A stretch of 64,000 bases of DNA from Phaeoceros laevis (Eukaryota; Anthocerotophyta; Anthocerotopsida; Notothyladales). Location of the stretch: positions 31,980-95,979 of the forward strand of contig JBNGIQ010007751.1 in the NCBI GenBank assembly GCA_049999765.1. Reading direction: 5' to 3'. Positions within the stretch are counted from its first letter, which is position 1, and each line of letters starts with the position of its first letter. The notes under the pieces were generated by a model. That model was not told the DNA's origin. It did no database searches and saw nothing but the letters and a program-made list of their open reading frames with translations. The translations under genes and the position numbers were made by a program. This document shows positions 1-10,235 of the stretch, in pieces.

Positions 1-222
1 CCAACGCCTAATATAAAGGAGGTTGGTGACCCCATGCAATTGCACACGACCACAGACTCAAGCCACTTAATTAGATACCTTCACGGGTTCATGCACAAAC
101 ATCCCTCCTCCATTTGCTTGTGCAGTTAAGGAAGTTCAACCCAGCAGGGTATGGATATTTCATATGTAGCAAGACCACTCTTGAATTCTCATAGTGGTTG
201 TGTGGCCAGACCTTCAAATTAC

Positions 223-557
223 TTACGCTTTCTTGCCAGTTCCATGGGCCATGTTCCAAACGCCTCGAACCTGGTTAGCATACGACAACCAAGATGAGGT
301 GGGGCTGTCATTCCAACACATACAATAGTCTACATACAGGAAACGCCAACTATCATGATAAGCCCCGGCCCTCGGATTAGAAACCAACTCACCACCATGG
401 ACATGGTGACAATGACAAATGCTGCTGGGATTGCGACAGACGTAAGCTTGTCTGGGGGGCCCTTTAAGTGCGTCAACCGATGCGTGTTTTGATAGTAATG
501 CTGCTTTTCCAAGATGTGCTCCGGAACTGTACCAGGAGGAGGGATATGGCGGCCCAT
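223..557 (-). CDS. Cytochrome c oxidase subunit 7a-like protein (plant COX7a type)
   Basis: A two-exon gene of about 70 residues. Exon 1 runs 557-393 and exon 2 runs 270-223. The intron has a GTGAGT donor and a CAG acceptor and is phase 0. The spliced protein begins MGRHIPPPGTVPEHI, continues with a basic stretch (LEKQHYYQNTHRLTHLKGP), then a hydrophobic helix from about residue 41 (VAIPAAFVIVTMSM), and ends RGVWNMAHGTGKKA. This matches the small plant complex IV subunit VIIa-like family (Arabidopsis At4g21105 type), which has one transmembrane helix in the inner mitochondrial membrane and ends in a similar GIGKKE-like tail. The in-frame ATG at 557 was chosen because the longer reading frame upstream has no earlier ATG. 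The function is inferred from the family. Confidence 0.8.
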
Positions 558-1879
558 AACGACGAGCTCGATCGGCAAAGACTGCAGATTTTACAGGCCA
601 ATTGCTCTGCCAACGCAACCAGGGAAGTACAGAAGGCTAGCTTATTTGCTGACTAGTCGTAACCGTACTGTCCTTAGCTGTTGTGCTGAAGATGGACATG
701 TACGTACACAACTGTTCCTTCAAGTCTTTGTTGCTTCCTAATTTCTTAAAATGCGAAAACGGTTTCATCAATATCGGGCATCCACTCAAGACTTGTAGAC
801 TCTTGGCTTCTCCAGTGGCTGGCTTTAATTTGTAACTGATCTATGATTACTTCAAGTTAGCCACAAGTCCGAGGCTCCGAGTCTCCCGCTGTTGTTCAAC
901 TCGTTTTTCTCATGCGGTCCGTTATGCTTCAAATGTCGCGCCCTTTCAGCTTTTGCAACGTTTGGGGCTTTCCCGAGCCTTATCTATCTTGGCCGGCTCA
1001 TTCTCATCAGCCTCTCCTCCTTTTTCCCACCTTGGTTTCCTTCTCAGCTCGTCCTCATGGTTGACTTTTGTTTCGTCATTTTTCTTCAAATTTTTCTTCT
1101 TGTTTCTTTTCTTGTTGTCAAAAAGGCCTACATTCCTGCCATGCTTTTTGTAGGTTTGATCGCATGTATAATGAAGTCTCCTCATTTTTAACGTGATCTC
1201 TTGTATCTCAGCCTTGATCTCTGTGCATACTTTGGCGGAGCTTGCCTCTTGCTGTTTCGTGCTCCTCATTCTCTTGTAAAACCGGGCGCTGGCGTAACCT
1301 GTCCCGAGTGAACCATACTATGTAGCATCGGCTTCCTTGAGGTAGGACTTGTCTTTAATTGTACGCAGGGCCTGGCAACCTACATTTGCAGTCGCTACGA
1401 AATGTCTTGTTGGCAGGCAGAGCTCTTGGTTTCGGCTATTCTTCCATGCGAAGACTAGAGAAATTGGTGAGGATGCCTAACTGTATCTGTAGGTCGGTGG
1501 GAACAACGCTAGGTACCAGGGTGTGATAGAGGGCAGACCCGAATCTCTAACCTGTTCCAGCGCACGAAGGTATCAGTCGATTAGGGTTGGCTATCAGGTG
1601 GTACCAATCAAATCGCTCATCATGTTCCTGGTGCACGGCTGATTTTGCAAGGTATCGGGTTTGGTTGGGAAGGAAAGGTTGTCCATGGTATGTGGTAGAG
1701 GTGCTGATGGATGTTGAAGGTGTTGCAGAATTGTGGGAGTTGTTGATCGCTAGCATCAATTGCTGTAGAACTAACCACTTTGAGACTCTGAGGGGGAGAG
1801 AGGTGTCAGTAAGTGAGGGATTGAGTGCTAGGGTATCGAGGTTGTTGTAGAGGTTGTCGTCCCGAGTTCGTTAGGCCCC
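558..1879. other. Intergenic, between divergent genes
   Basis: This is the shared upstream region of the COX7a-like gene (-) and the unrecognised gene starting at 1880 (+). It includes a T/C-rich stretch around 1010-1110. The minus-strand Lys-rich reading frame opposite it (about 1269-946) looks like a shadow of that pyrimidine-rich DNA. I see no convincing gene. Confidence 0.5.
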
Positions 1880-3218
1880 ATGGCTACCGTCCTTCGCCGA
1901 CGGCCTGCACGTAAGAATAACTCTAACAAGATTGTTGTGCAACAACCTGCTGCATCGTTCGGTAGCCAAACAGTGGGTCTTCCTTTGAAGGCTTCGGTCG
2001 TGGAGGATAGGATTGAGTCGGGGGGGATGCCTAGCAGTAGTGGAAGCTCCAGTAGTCATACAGGGAGCAGCAGCAATGAGGTGAACGGCAGCGTGAGCTG
2101 TCTTTACGACCAGAAGATTTGTGACGTGTGCATGCCCTGCAGCTTGTTGCTTGTGCAGCACAGCGTACAGTAGCCTCAAGGGTGTGCCGTGGACGGAGAA
2201 GCAAAATGCTCCCGGTGACAGTAGTAGTAGTACCTCCGGGTCGGAAACCAACTTCAAGCCTGCTCCTGGTTGGGCTCAGAACGAAACTCTCTTCTTGGCT
2301 GCCGCGGCATCGCTTACAGCCCTTAAGGGGCTAGTGCTCGCGTTGCAGAGGGTGAGTGGTCGGAGTTGGGCAGAGAAGGCCCTTGAGGCCCAAGCTAATG
2401 CTTGCATGTTCTGGGTGCAGGCTGCAGCCCATGCAGTTCAACCCGGTAGCTGGAAGCTTGGGCGTGCTCACGAGGAGGACCTGAAGGCTAGGTTTTCTGC
2501 CCCGCCCAATCAGAGAGATGCATTCCATGATGCAAAGATCCTGCTTGCTCTACCTGCTAGTGAGCTGCGCACGGACCAAAGACCAGAGGGTAATGAGAAA
2601 CGACGAAAACGCAGTGCATCCAAGGTCATGCATTCCAAGGAAGGGTGGGAGCCATGCTTATCCTTCTCCCCCGCCCTGTCCTCTTCACCCTCTGGGTCCT
2701 CTGGGTTCTCTTTTATCCAAGGTGATGAGATGGACGGACCATCAGTGCTGGAGACAACTAGTTTGCAGACACTAGTCAACAACCTTATGGAGAACCCCGG
2801 GTCAGCTGTCTCCTCCCAACCCACAACCCCAGAGAAGGTATGCGCAGACCCTCTCGTAGCCTCTGATAAACCAGCTAGTCCATCAGTGAACAGCCCTCAC
2901 GAGGAAGCTCAGTCCACCAAACATGGCAAGAGGCCAATCTCACCACCTGGAGCTGGAGCTCTGAAGCTCGAAAAGGAAACCGTGGTCATGGAAAGCATCG
3001 GAGAGGAGGACACACATCGAGAGGCAAAGGTTTCTAGTGACACAACAGAAACTACCAAGGACCCAGTGAAAGACAGTCTATTTCCGGCTCTTGCAAAGAA
3101 GCCAGCAGAGACCTTGAGCAGGAAGCAGAAAAAGAACTTGAAGAAGAAGAACAAGAAGCCCCCGTCTCTGACGGTCACACCTAGAGGAAATGCGGAGCGT
3201 CCATCGTCTGCCAAATAA
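1880..3218 (+). CDS. Unrecognised Ser/Lys-rich protein
   Basis: The likely start is the ATG at 1880 (MATVLRRRPARKNN). That frame closes at 2173. A short phase-0 intron with its donor at 2081 or 2093 and acceptor ending at 2180 would join it to the long frame that ends at 3218, giving about 415 residues. The second exon holds a hydrophobic helical segment (LFLAAAASLTALKGLVLALQR), then a conserved-looking Trp/Ala helix region (SWAEKALEAQANACMFWVQAAAHAVQ) and a DAKILLALP stretch. The rest is low-complexity Ser/Pro/Glu sequence ending in a strongly basic tail (SRKQKKNLKKKNKK), a plausible nuclear or nucleolar signal. I do not recognise the family. The splice model is inferred, but the uninterrupted downstream frame of about 1 kb makes a real gene likely. 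Confidence 0.55.
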
Positions 3219-4829
3219 GATTATTAGGACTTGTCACTTGTCTCTTTATAAAGGAAAAATTAAAGTCACCCAAATGTGGTTCAGAAAGCCTTCTACGTTT
3301 TCATTCAGACTTTTGAGTCTTCCACCTTTCTTGTCCTAACTCGTCGATGGGATTTGTTCCTCTTGATGTGTTTGAGGGGAAGATTGGGGCGTGAGCACGC
3401 CAAGACTCGATCGTACTCCTCCAAAAAGGCTAGGTAGTCAAGTTGTGCTCTAGCTCCAAAGCACAAAATAGGTGGGTATTAGTAGGTATCCAAATCATCT
3501 ACGAACCACCAGGTTGAGAAGTTCTGGCCGTTAACCTAATTCACGGAGTTGCTTCTGGTTGAATATGCCTTCGATCCGTTATTTGAGTGCAGCATCTTTG
3601 CTTTCCCTGGCAACTGATTCACGTCCAGGCAAAAATCCAGCTGATCTACTGGGTGCACGGGGGCCTACCATTGAATTGCCAGAAAAGGAAGGCAAGTAAG
3701 ATATGCATAATTGAACCCCGTGGTACCTACCAGCGCTATTGCAAAGGCTCTCTTGGAAGGTGAACTCCTGAAATACCGCAGCTGCTGGGTTTCTAGAGGT
3801 CTCTGTTCTGTTTCCTCACCAGTTTCGCCTGCCTCGTAAGTTGAAGCAAATTCGTCTCCTTTTCGAGAATCTTCTTCTTCTGCAAAGCCCCGTTGTGTTC
3901 TAACCTAATGAGAAGGGAACATTGTTACGAGCCCGCAACTTCACATAGATGCCATGAGTGTTACAGTTGAGACCAAGGGGTCAGAGGTGAACCTATTCTG
4001 AAGGGCAGCGCACTCAGAAGTAAGCGACAAGTGCTCGCCCGTTTTGATGACGGTATATATTGCCTTAGCCCGAAGAAGCATTCACTGGGTTGTCAGAGTG
4101 TCGCCTCACCTTTAGTTGAAGGTAGGAGTCGTAGATGTCAGACTTTTTCTATCACGTTCCTTGTCAGCATTTTTAGATTCTTTATGTTTCATTGCACCTC
4201 AAATATACCTCTCTTAAAATTCTTGATGTGTATATGAACATGTCGATCGAGCCAATTTGTTGAGAGTGAAGCTAACCCAAGAGTATGTTGGACTTCCTAC
4301 TATGATAATCCATACCTCGACATTTACGCTATGTAGGACCAGCTCATTAATTTATATCCTTCTTGGCCTTGGGTAAGGCTTCTATCCCTCATTAGAAGTA
4401 TCTATTTTAATTTTACTATGAAATAAAAATTAATGATCCATGTAGATAATAATTTTATAAAAGATAGTAATATATCATAATTTCATCAACACCTAAATAA
4501 AAAATTGTAAAGTAGCATAAAAATTGTAAGCAAAATAATACATTTTTTGATTAAAGATATCAGCTCAATAACTGTACAATATGGAGCTTGTACACAGAGG
4601 CGAAAGCACCATATTCTATAAAAGAACCATATCTACAAACTGGGACATTCAGTAGTATTACAACAATTATAAATTAGAAAGTTCAAAGTTTTATGATTAT
4701 TTTTATTATTAAAAAATTATAAACCTTGAATATATTTATATTTATGATTATTAATTATTAAGATATTTATATTATTATTTTATTTCATAAGGCATATGCA
4801 CAGCTATTAGACCATGATGCCCAAACAAA

Positions 4830-4916
4830 CATATGATTAAGATATTTAGTATTTACTTATCATCTTTGAGGCTTTGTAAATATATGATTAAGATATTTAG
4901 TATTTACTTATCACCT
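4830..4916. repeat. AT-rich tandem duplication
   Basis: A unit reading roughly ATATGATTAAGATATTTAG followed by TATTTACTTATCA occurs twice, spaced about 43 bases apart, inside the AT-rich island. Both copies are followed by a related 'GAGGCTTTG'/'GAAGCTTTG' segment. Confidence 0.6.
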
Positions 4917-5020
4917 GTGAAGCTTTGCAAGTTTGCAAGTTTGCACTTGACAAAAATTCACAAAATTGTACCACTGAAGGGAGGGAAAAAAAAAAGTTGG
5001 GAAAATCTAGAAGCTAACAA

Positions 5021-5114
5021 TGTCTAAGACTCTAACTTAGAGTCTTAGACACGCGACATGGACATGTCTAAGACAATGTCTAAGACTCTAACTTAGAGTC
5101 TAACTTAGAGTCTC
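5021..5114. repeat. Perfect inverted repeat with a partial second copy
   Basis: Positions 5021-5035 and 5037-5051 are perfect 15-base reverse complements (arm TGTCTAAGACTCTAA) with one spacer base, so the DNA or RNA could form a tight hairpin. The left arm and half of the right arm recur at 5077-5100, followed by another TTAGAGTC copy at 5104-5111. It may be the remnant of a small inverted-repeat element at the edge of the AT-rich island. Confidence 0.7.
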
Positions 5115-5607
5115 TAAGTAACATATTTACCAGGTATTTACCTGACAACAGTCGCCAGTTATTGCGCCAGTTACGGTACGTAGAGTACGTCATCAGCCAT
5201 TTGGAGCGCCTGAATATGCATACTGAATATGCACAGAACCACTAGTGTAATTGGAGATTTCGAGGTGGTGTGAACGGGATTATAATAACTGGATGCGCCT
5301 TAGCAGCGCAGCTCGGTCGATGGCCTGCGGCCGGGCGTGTGAGGGAGCAGAGGACGCGGAGCCAAGTTCGCCACAGCGGGTGAGGAAATGGATGCAGCCA
5401 CACACGGAACTCTATGGAAAGAAATGCAAACCTTCGGTTGTGGCGTTGCAAGAGGAGCGAATGCCTCCGGAACGTCTTCCAACCAATTACGAGGTGAGGA
5501 AGCAGTCTGGAGAGCAGTGTGGAGGGGTCGTTTGATGTCGGCCTGGTTGCATGTTTGAATCAAGCTGATTGCGGAATGTTGCTTCAATGGCTGGATGCTA
5601 ACGTCGA

Positions 5608-5860
5608 TTAGGGTATGTTGGCATGTGATCTTGAAGCTCTGGGTAACACGCAGGCTGCATGCAGATGTATGTTCTGTAAGGCACTCTGTGCAACTTGAAA
5701 TTGGCGGAGCATCTCTGCAGTCTTGCCTTGCCTGAACGTTTTTGGCCCGTAGCCAAGCTGTGACAGCAAGGGAGCGACTCCGTTGTACGACATAGCCACC
5801 CTCGCCTTGGTCTCAGGTACTTTTTGGAAGAAAATAGCAGGGTTTAGGGCATACCTCGTA
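5608..5860 (-). pseudogene. CENP-O fragment (degenerate third copy)
   Basis: Reading leftward on the minus strand, this frame encodes a segment close to the C-terminal part of the two CENP-O genes at 32.5 and 37.4 kb. VPETKARVAMSYNGVAPLLSQL aligns with their VPDAKVKIMLGYDEMLSELP and LPEAKVGVALVYDDMLSELP. RQFQVAQSALQNIHLHAA aligns with HQLQAAQSALQSIHLHEA. The DNA of this last block is also close to the copy at 33.66 kb. The stretch between them is shortened, the conserved N-terminal two thirds is missing, and the frame runs off into unrelated residues. It is best read as a truncated, decaying copy. It lies immediately upstream of the PEHE-protein gene, on the opposite strand. Confidence 0.65.
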
Positions 5861-6031
5861 ACCATGTCTTCGAATTGATCCAATCCGGTGTCATTGCACA
5901 GACACAATCGTTGGTGATGAGCTTAAGCATAATACCAAGGTATAGCTCGTCGGCCACTCTCGGCCTGCAGGGTGCGATGTGAGTATTTTGTTGTTGGGAG
6001 ACTGCTACTTTTGTTCAGAAGGTCTCATAAT

Positions 6032-7612
6032 ATGGAGGAAGGGCTGGAAAATGGAGTGAAGGAAGTTGCACGAATCAAAGCTTTGGATATCTACCCCAGA
6101 ATCACGGATTCGAAAAGGACAGTTCACTCCGACTCAAGTTGCAAACCACTAAAAGTCAAGGTGGAGGAGGTCCGGGAAGGACAAAACGGTTATGATTTCG
6201 AAAAACCTGTTTATGAGCCAAGAATAGACGTTGAGAGCACAGAGCCTGATCAGAAAATTGATGTAGTACATGAAACAGCAAGTGAGACTTCTAGCTCCTT
6301 TGAGTATGTCAGCAGTGAATGGGATAGTGAAAGCGATGGTGGAGTTGCCCGACACCAGGGAGGTGATGAGGTGAAAATACGAGATGGCAGGGATGATGGT
6401 GTGGCAATCGAAGACAAGGATGAGGAGCATGGCGAATCACATACCAGGAACAGAAAAGGTCTGAACTCGGAGTGGAAAGATGCACGGCGGGGTATTGAGT
6501 GGAGGTGCCAATGGCTGGCTCTACGGGTAAAAGAACTGCAGATGCGTGCATCCAAGTATGACAGAATCTTAGCATACATCAAGCCCGACAGTCTTGAGAA
6601 GACCGAGTCTGAACTCCAAGCAGCAAGACTCACTCCGGTCAGACAGGGTATACAGGGAAGGCATGTTTTCCGTCGCAAGAACCGAAAGAAGGTGGAGGTT
6701 GGCAGTCAGCTGGAAAATCATTTTGCCCGGCACCCAGTGTTTTCACGGTATGGTAGTGATGGTGATTCCAAAACCAAGAAGAGAGCAGGAGACACAGTTG
6801 CTGTCGCTGAGGAACTACGTCAGGAAGAATCGGACTTAGAGGAACGTGACCGGTCCATATCTAGAGAGGCAGGTGTTGGTGGACAGGATTCAATGGAACA
6901 GCTTTTGTGGAAAGTTGATCTTTTACAGAAACGAGTTGGAACTCTCAAACAGTGCTTGATTATGGGATCACCTGTTGAAAAAGGTTGTGTACAGCCATCT
7001 CATGTCCCTGGAGGTCCGCTGCGATCTCCTGCCTCTCCTGCGCAAGGACCTGGTGCTGTCATGACAACAAGTTCAAGGCCAGGTGGATCAAGCAGCAGCT
7101 ATTGTAGAAGACGTGCTGCTGATTATGATATAGATAACATGGTGATGCCAGTGAATGTGGGGGCTAAGTTTGTCGAAATTATTAAACCAGCCCATATTGA
7201 GACACCACAATGGCGTCTAGCAGATGAGTCTCCTGTACCTAGGGAACAGGAAAGCTCCAGTGAAGAAGCAACAGATGATGAGACATTTGCAAAGCGACAT
7301 GCACAGATGGAGATTAGAGAGCGACAGCAGAGGAATCTGCCACCTTACAGCAAACGAGTCCCAGATGGCAAACCTGTGAGGACAGCGGGTTCTACAGAAA
7401 AGTTGAAAGGAGCTGAGAATGGACTTTGTGAAGTCAAACAAGAACCAGTTGACGAGATAAGTGTGCCTTGGTCTTCAGAATTCGTACCACGCAAGAAAAG
7501 GAGCAGAGGACTACGAGTAGATCCTTCTGCCTCAAAGGACTTACCCGTACCTTCTGCCTCAAAGGACTTCCCTTTAAGTGCAGACGTTAAAGTGAAAAAT
7601 GCTGATGTGTGA
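6032..7612 (+). CDS. PEHE-domain protein, KANSL1/MSL1-like scaffold of a histone acetyltransferase complex
   Basis: A single uninterrupted frame of 526 residues. The start ATG is at 6032, just after a CAG that probably ends a 5'-UTR intron. The N-terminal half is acidic and disordered. A helical block near residue 157 (WRCQWLALRVKELQMRASKYD) resembles the KANSL1 coiled segment, which begins with a Trp-rich motif. It is followed by a basic patch (GRHVFRRKNRKK). Residues 364-432 read YDIDNMVMP, then ETPQWR, then SDDE-like acidic residues and KRHAQMEIRERQQR. This is the layout of the PEHE domain that in animal KANSL1/MSL1 binds the MOF acetyltransferase (YDINN.VIP, TPSWR, RH..E). The role, nuclear scaffold for H4 acetylation, is inferred from that domain. 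The C-terminus carries a duplicated nine-residue PSASKD unit from a 27-base tandem repeat at 7523-7569. Confidence 0.72.
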   Translation: MEEGLENGVKEVARIKALDIYPRITDSKRTVHSDSSCKPLKVKVEEVREGQNGYDFEKPVYEPRIDVESTEPDQKIDVVHETASETSSSFEYVSSEWDSESDGGVARHQGGDEVKIRDGRDDGVAIEDKDEEHGESHTRNRKGLNSEWKDARRGIEWRCQWLALRVKELQMRASKYDRILAYIKPDSLEKTESELQAARLTPVRQGIQGRHVFRRKNRKKVEVGSQLENHFARHPVFSRYGSDGDSKTKKRAGDTVAVAEELRQEESDLEERDRSISREAGVGGQDSMEQLLWKVDLLQKRVGTLKQCLIMGSPVEKGCVQPSHVPGGPLRSPASPAQGPGAVMTTSSRPGGSSSSYCRRRAADYDIDNMVMPVNVGAKFVEIIKPAHIETPQWRLADESPVPREQESSSEEATDDETFAKRHAQMEIRERQQRNLPPYSKRVPDGKPVRTAGSTEKLKGAENGLCEVKQEPVDEISVPWSSEFVPRKKRSRGLRVDPSASKDLPVPSASKDFPLSADVKVKNADV

Positions 7613-10235
7613 GGTTTGGAAGCAGACAGTGGTCAGGCATAGAAATGCCTCAATCCTCCAGCTCGTTGGGTGATGACCAATTGAGAGAAATGTGGAGGCA
7701 AGACACGGTGGTCATGCCGACGGCTGCCATGATTGGTAGCTGGTGCAGTGAATTCGGCACTAGATGACACTAGCAGACGGCTGCATTGCAGCTGTTGCTG
7801 GCCAAGTGGTGACAGCCTGGCCAACAATTGCAAGTGCCCAAGGCTTGGACGGCTCTGGATGGCTGCCTGTTCTGGTTAGCTGAAGGCCAAGATCATACTT
7901 GAAGACCAGAGCATGTCCATGGGATTGGTCAACGCTCTGCTTGCTTTGCAGTGATCCGGGGACAAAACACCACAATTCTTAAGGAACAATCCAGTGAAAC
8001 AGAGGTGGCACTTCGTGTTCAAGGGGCTGGGGGATTCAGCTGTAGATGTCCACGCCTAAATCTTGAACGACTTGAAACAAAGAGATTGGATCAGGTCCAA
8101 GAGGACGAGGAGATGGGCAGAGGCTGCAGTTAAGCAAAGTAAGTTGACATATTCAAGAGGACGAGGAGATGGGCATAGGCTGCAGGTAAGCAAAGTAAGT
8201 TGACATATTCGTTTCTGCAGTGTTATAATCTTATTGAGTTTTCCTGTTATCGCAGGGAATGTGTTTTCTTCTGAAGCAGCCACTTCATGCAGGAACGCAT
8301 TGGATGGAGGGAAACGAATGGAATTTGCAAAAATAGTGCTACGACTTCGTAGGTGAATCATGTTCCACCAGTTCTACATGCAAGCAATGGGGCACTTCAC
8401 ACCGGCTGCACTTAATGGAAGTAGGTGTGACATCTGTCATTCTGTTCTGCGCACACCAAAAATGATGCTAATGACAGACCTGTCTTGGAAATGGTTTTAT
8501 CCAGACCTGCGAGAACTGTTCCTGTGTTACGTCTGTGAAATTCACGAGCACTGTACACTGTATACTGTCTGCTTTTGGGGCTGGGTAGGTTGAAGGTCTT
8601 GAAACATGTCTTGCGAGGGAAGTCAATATTGTTCATAGCACATTCAGTTTGTAATCAAAAGTCTCTAGTTTGGACTTGTAGTTTGGACCCGATCTGAAGC
8701 CCATCAGGAGTGGCACCGTTGCGCGCTCCGGCTGCTCCTCTTGGAAATCGTAGCTTAACCCCGAGTAAATGGTTAAGAATCTGCGGAATGAAAAGCCATA
8801 TTGCCACTAAAAGAGGCCACTAAAAGGTGGTGACAGTGGCAAAGTTCTTATGATGTTCAGCATGAGCTCCCTAAAAAAAGCTCTAAAAAAATAAGGCCAC
8901 CAAAGCTTATAAAACCCAACCTTGATATAAAATTTCTTGTATTATCAAGCAAATATTGAAAAAATGTATGAAATTTTCATCTTACTGATTTATAATTTTA
9001 TAGGCAAAGCAAGAATTGCACAGGGTGTATAATGGTTATGTATCTAGACTCTAAAGATGGATATTAATTAAAATCCATAGGTTAATAAGAATCATATATA
9101 TATCAGTTATATTTAATATTCAAAATTTTTTCTTTTTAGAGTTTTTTATTAGGGGTTTGTTTGAAGCACTTATTATTCATGCCACTATGAGCACACCCTT
9201 TACATTAGGGTGTGATTCAAGGTAGGTTGAATGTCTCAAAGATATCCATATGTGGCCAAGTTGACTTTTCATACGTATGAAGGAACAAGGAATGATAGGC
9301 TATTTGTGAATAAAAAAATTCATTTTTGTAAGGTTGGCTTCCATATGATATATTTGATGAGAGATATTCATATATATCTGGTCTCTGGCAGTTCCAATTT
9401 CCTACCTTTCTTGCTCTAATAATTTGCAAGTCCTTTCCAGGTTTGTAATTCCTTGTTGCCAACCATAGGCAAGAGTTCACAAGCCATGGAACCCACTATC
9501 TTATGTAGGGCAAGCTAAGGGAGGAGTAACTAGGTAAGTCTGAGAAGCTACAAAATGTCCAATACTGGGCTAAAACATTTTCCTTCCAATTCGCCTTACG
9601 AGCTAGACCAGTTGGAATGTACACCAGTTACATTGTTGGTAAGTTGTAGGTGAGGGCATCTCGTACGTTCGACCTTCTGATCCATTGCAAGGAAGTGCAC
9701 CCAAATCAGGAGCAACAACTTGACGGCCAGTGGATTGCTTACTCCGAATTTTGATGCACAAGTTCTAAGTTAATTTTTTGTTGGTTACGCCGGAGGGCTG
9801 ATTGCTTGGATTGATGTATTGTGGAGGATAGTACTACTTTTTCCTAATTAAAGATCTGGTGTTCGGCATTCGTTTTTTGGTGATGCACAGTAATAAAGGC
9901 ACCAGCTACTTTCTTGCTTCCACTCTTGTAAAGAGGCAATGTTGTTCCTAAGGTCCGTTGTTTTTGCCCGTACCAGGGGATGTGATATCGGAATCTTGCT
10001 AAGTTTATGTCTGCATATTCAAGCTGTTGGGAGGGGTCTCCTTAATCCAGGAAAAAAGGTGATAAGGTAGAATGAGTGTGGTGCGGACTTTTGTGGCATT
10101 CTGTCAGACCACATATCTAGGTGTTTCTCGTGGCTATTGACGTCTTGTTAATTCATTTAGTTTGGTAGAAGGGATGTTGCACATAATTCATGTCCAGAGT
10201 ACCTTACCTTAAGACAATCACAGCTCGTTCTTGGG
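7613..10235. other. Intergenic region with a tandem duplication and an AT-rich stretch
   Basis: No supported gene. The first few hundred bases are probably 3'-UTR of the PEHE gene. A 56-base tandem duplication lies at 8098-8209. About 8850-9420 is AT-rich. The part near 9500-10230 is probably promoter and 5'-UTR of the Dpy-30 gene. Confidence 0.5.
8098..8209. repeat. 56-bp tandem duplication
   Basis: Two adjacent 56-base copies at 8098-8153 and 8154-8209 differ at only two positions. Both contain AAGAGGACGAGGAGATGGGC and end in GTAAGTTGACATATT, so a donor-like GTAAGT is duplicated. The near-identity implies a recent event. Confidence 0.85.

Larger units (their letters stand above)
3219..5607. 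other. Intergenic region with AT-rich island
   Basis: No supported gene. From about 4380 to 4960 the sequence becomes strongly AT-rich, with A/T runs and two copies of a roughly 36-base AT-rich unit near 4830-4915. From 5021 to 5115 there are nested inverted repeats, listed separately. The GC content returns to the local average near 5130. Confidence 0.5.

Noticed and set aside
946-1269. Minus-strand Lys-rich frame opposite 946-1269
   Set aside because: It is the reverse of a pyrimidine-rich promoter stretch. There is no recognisable domain or splice context.
4380-4960. Possible retrotransposon or viral element in the AT-rich island
   Set aside because: No reverse-transcriptase, integrase or gag-like frame and no long terminal repeats could be found.
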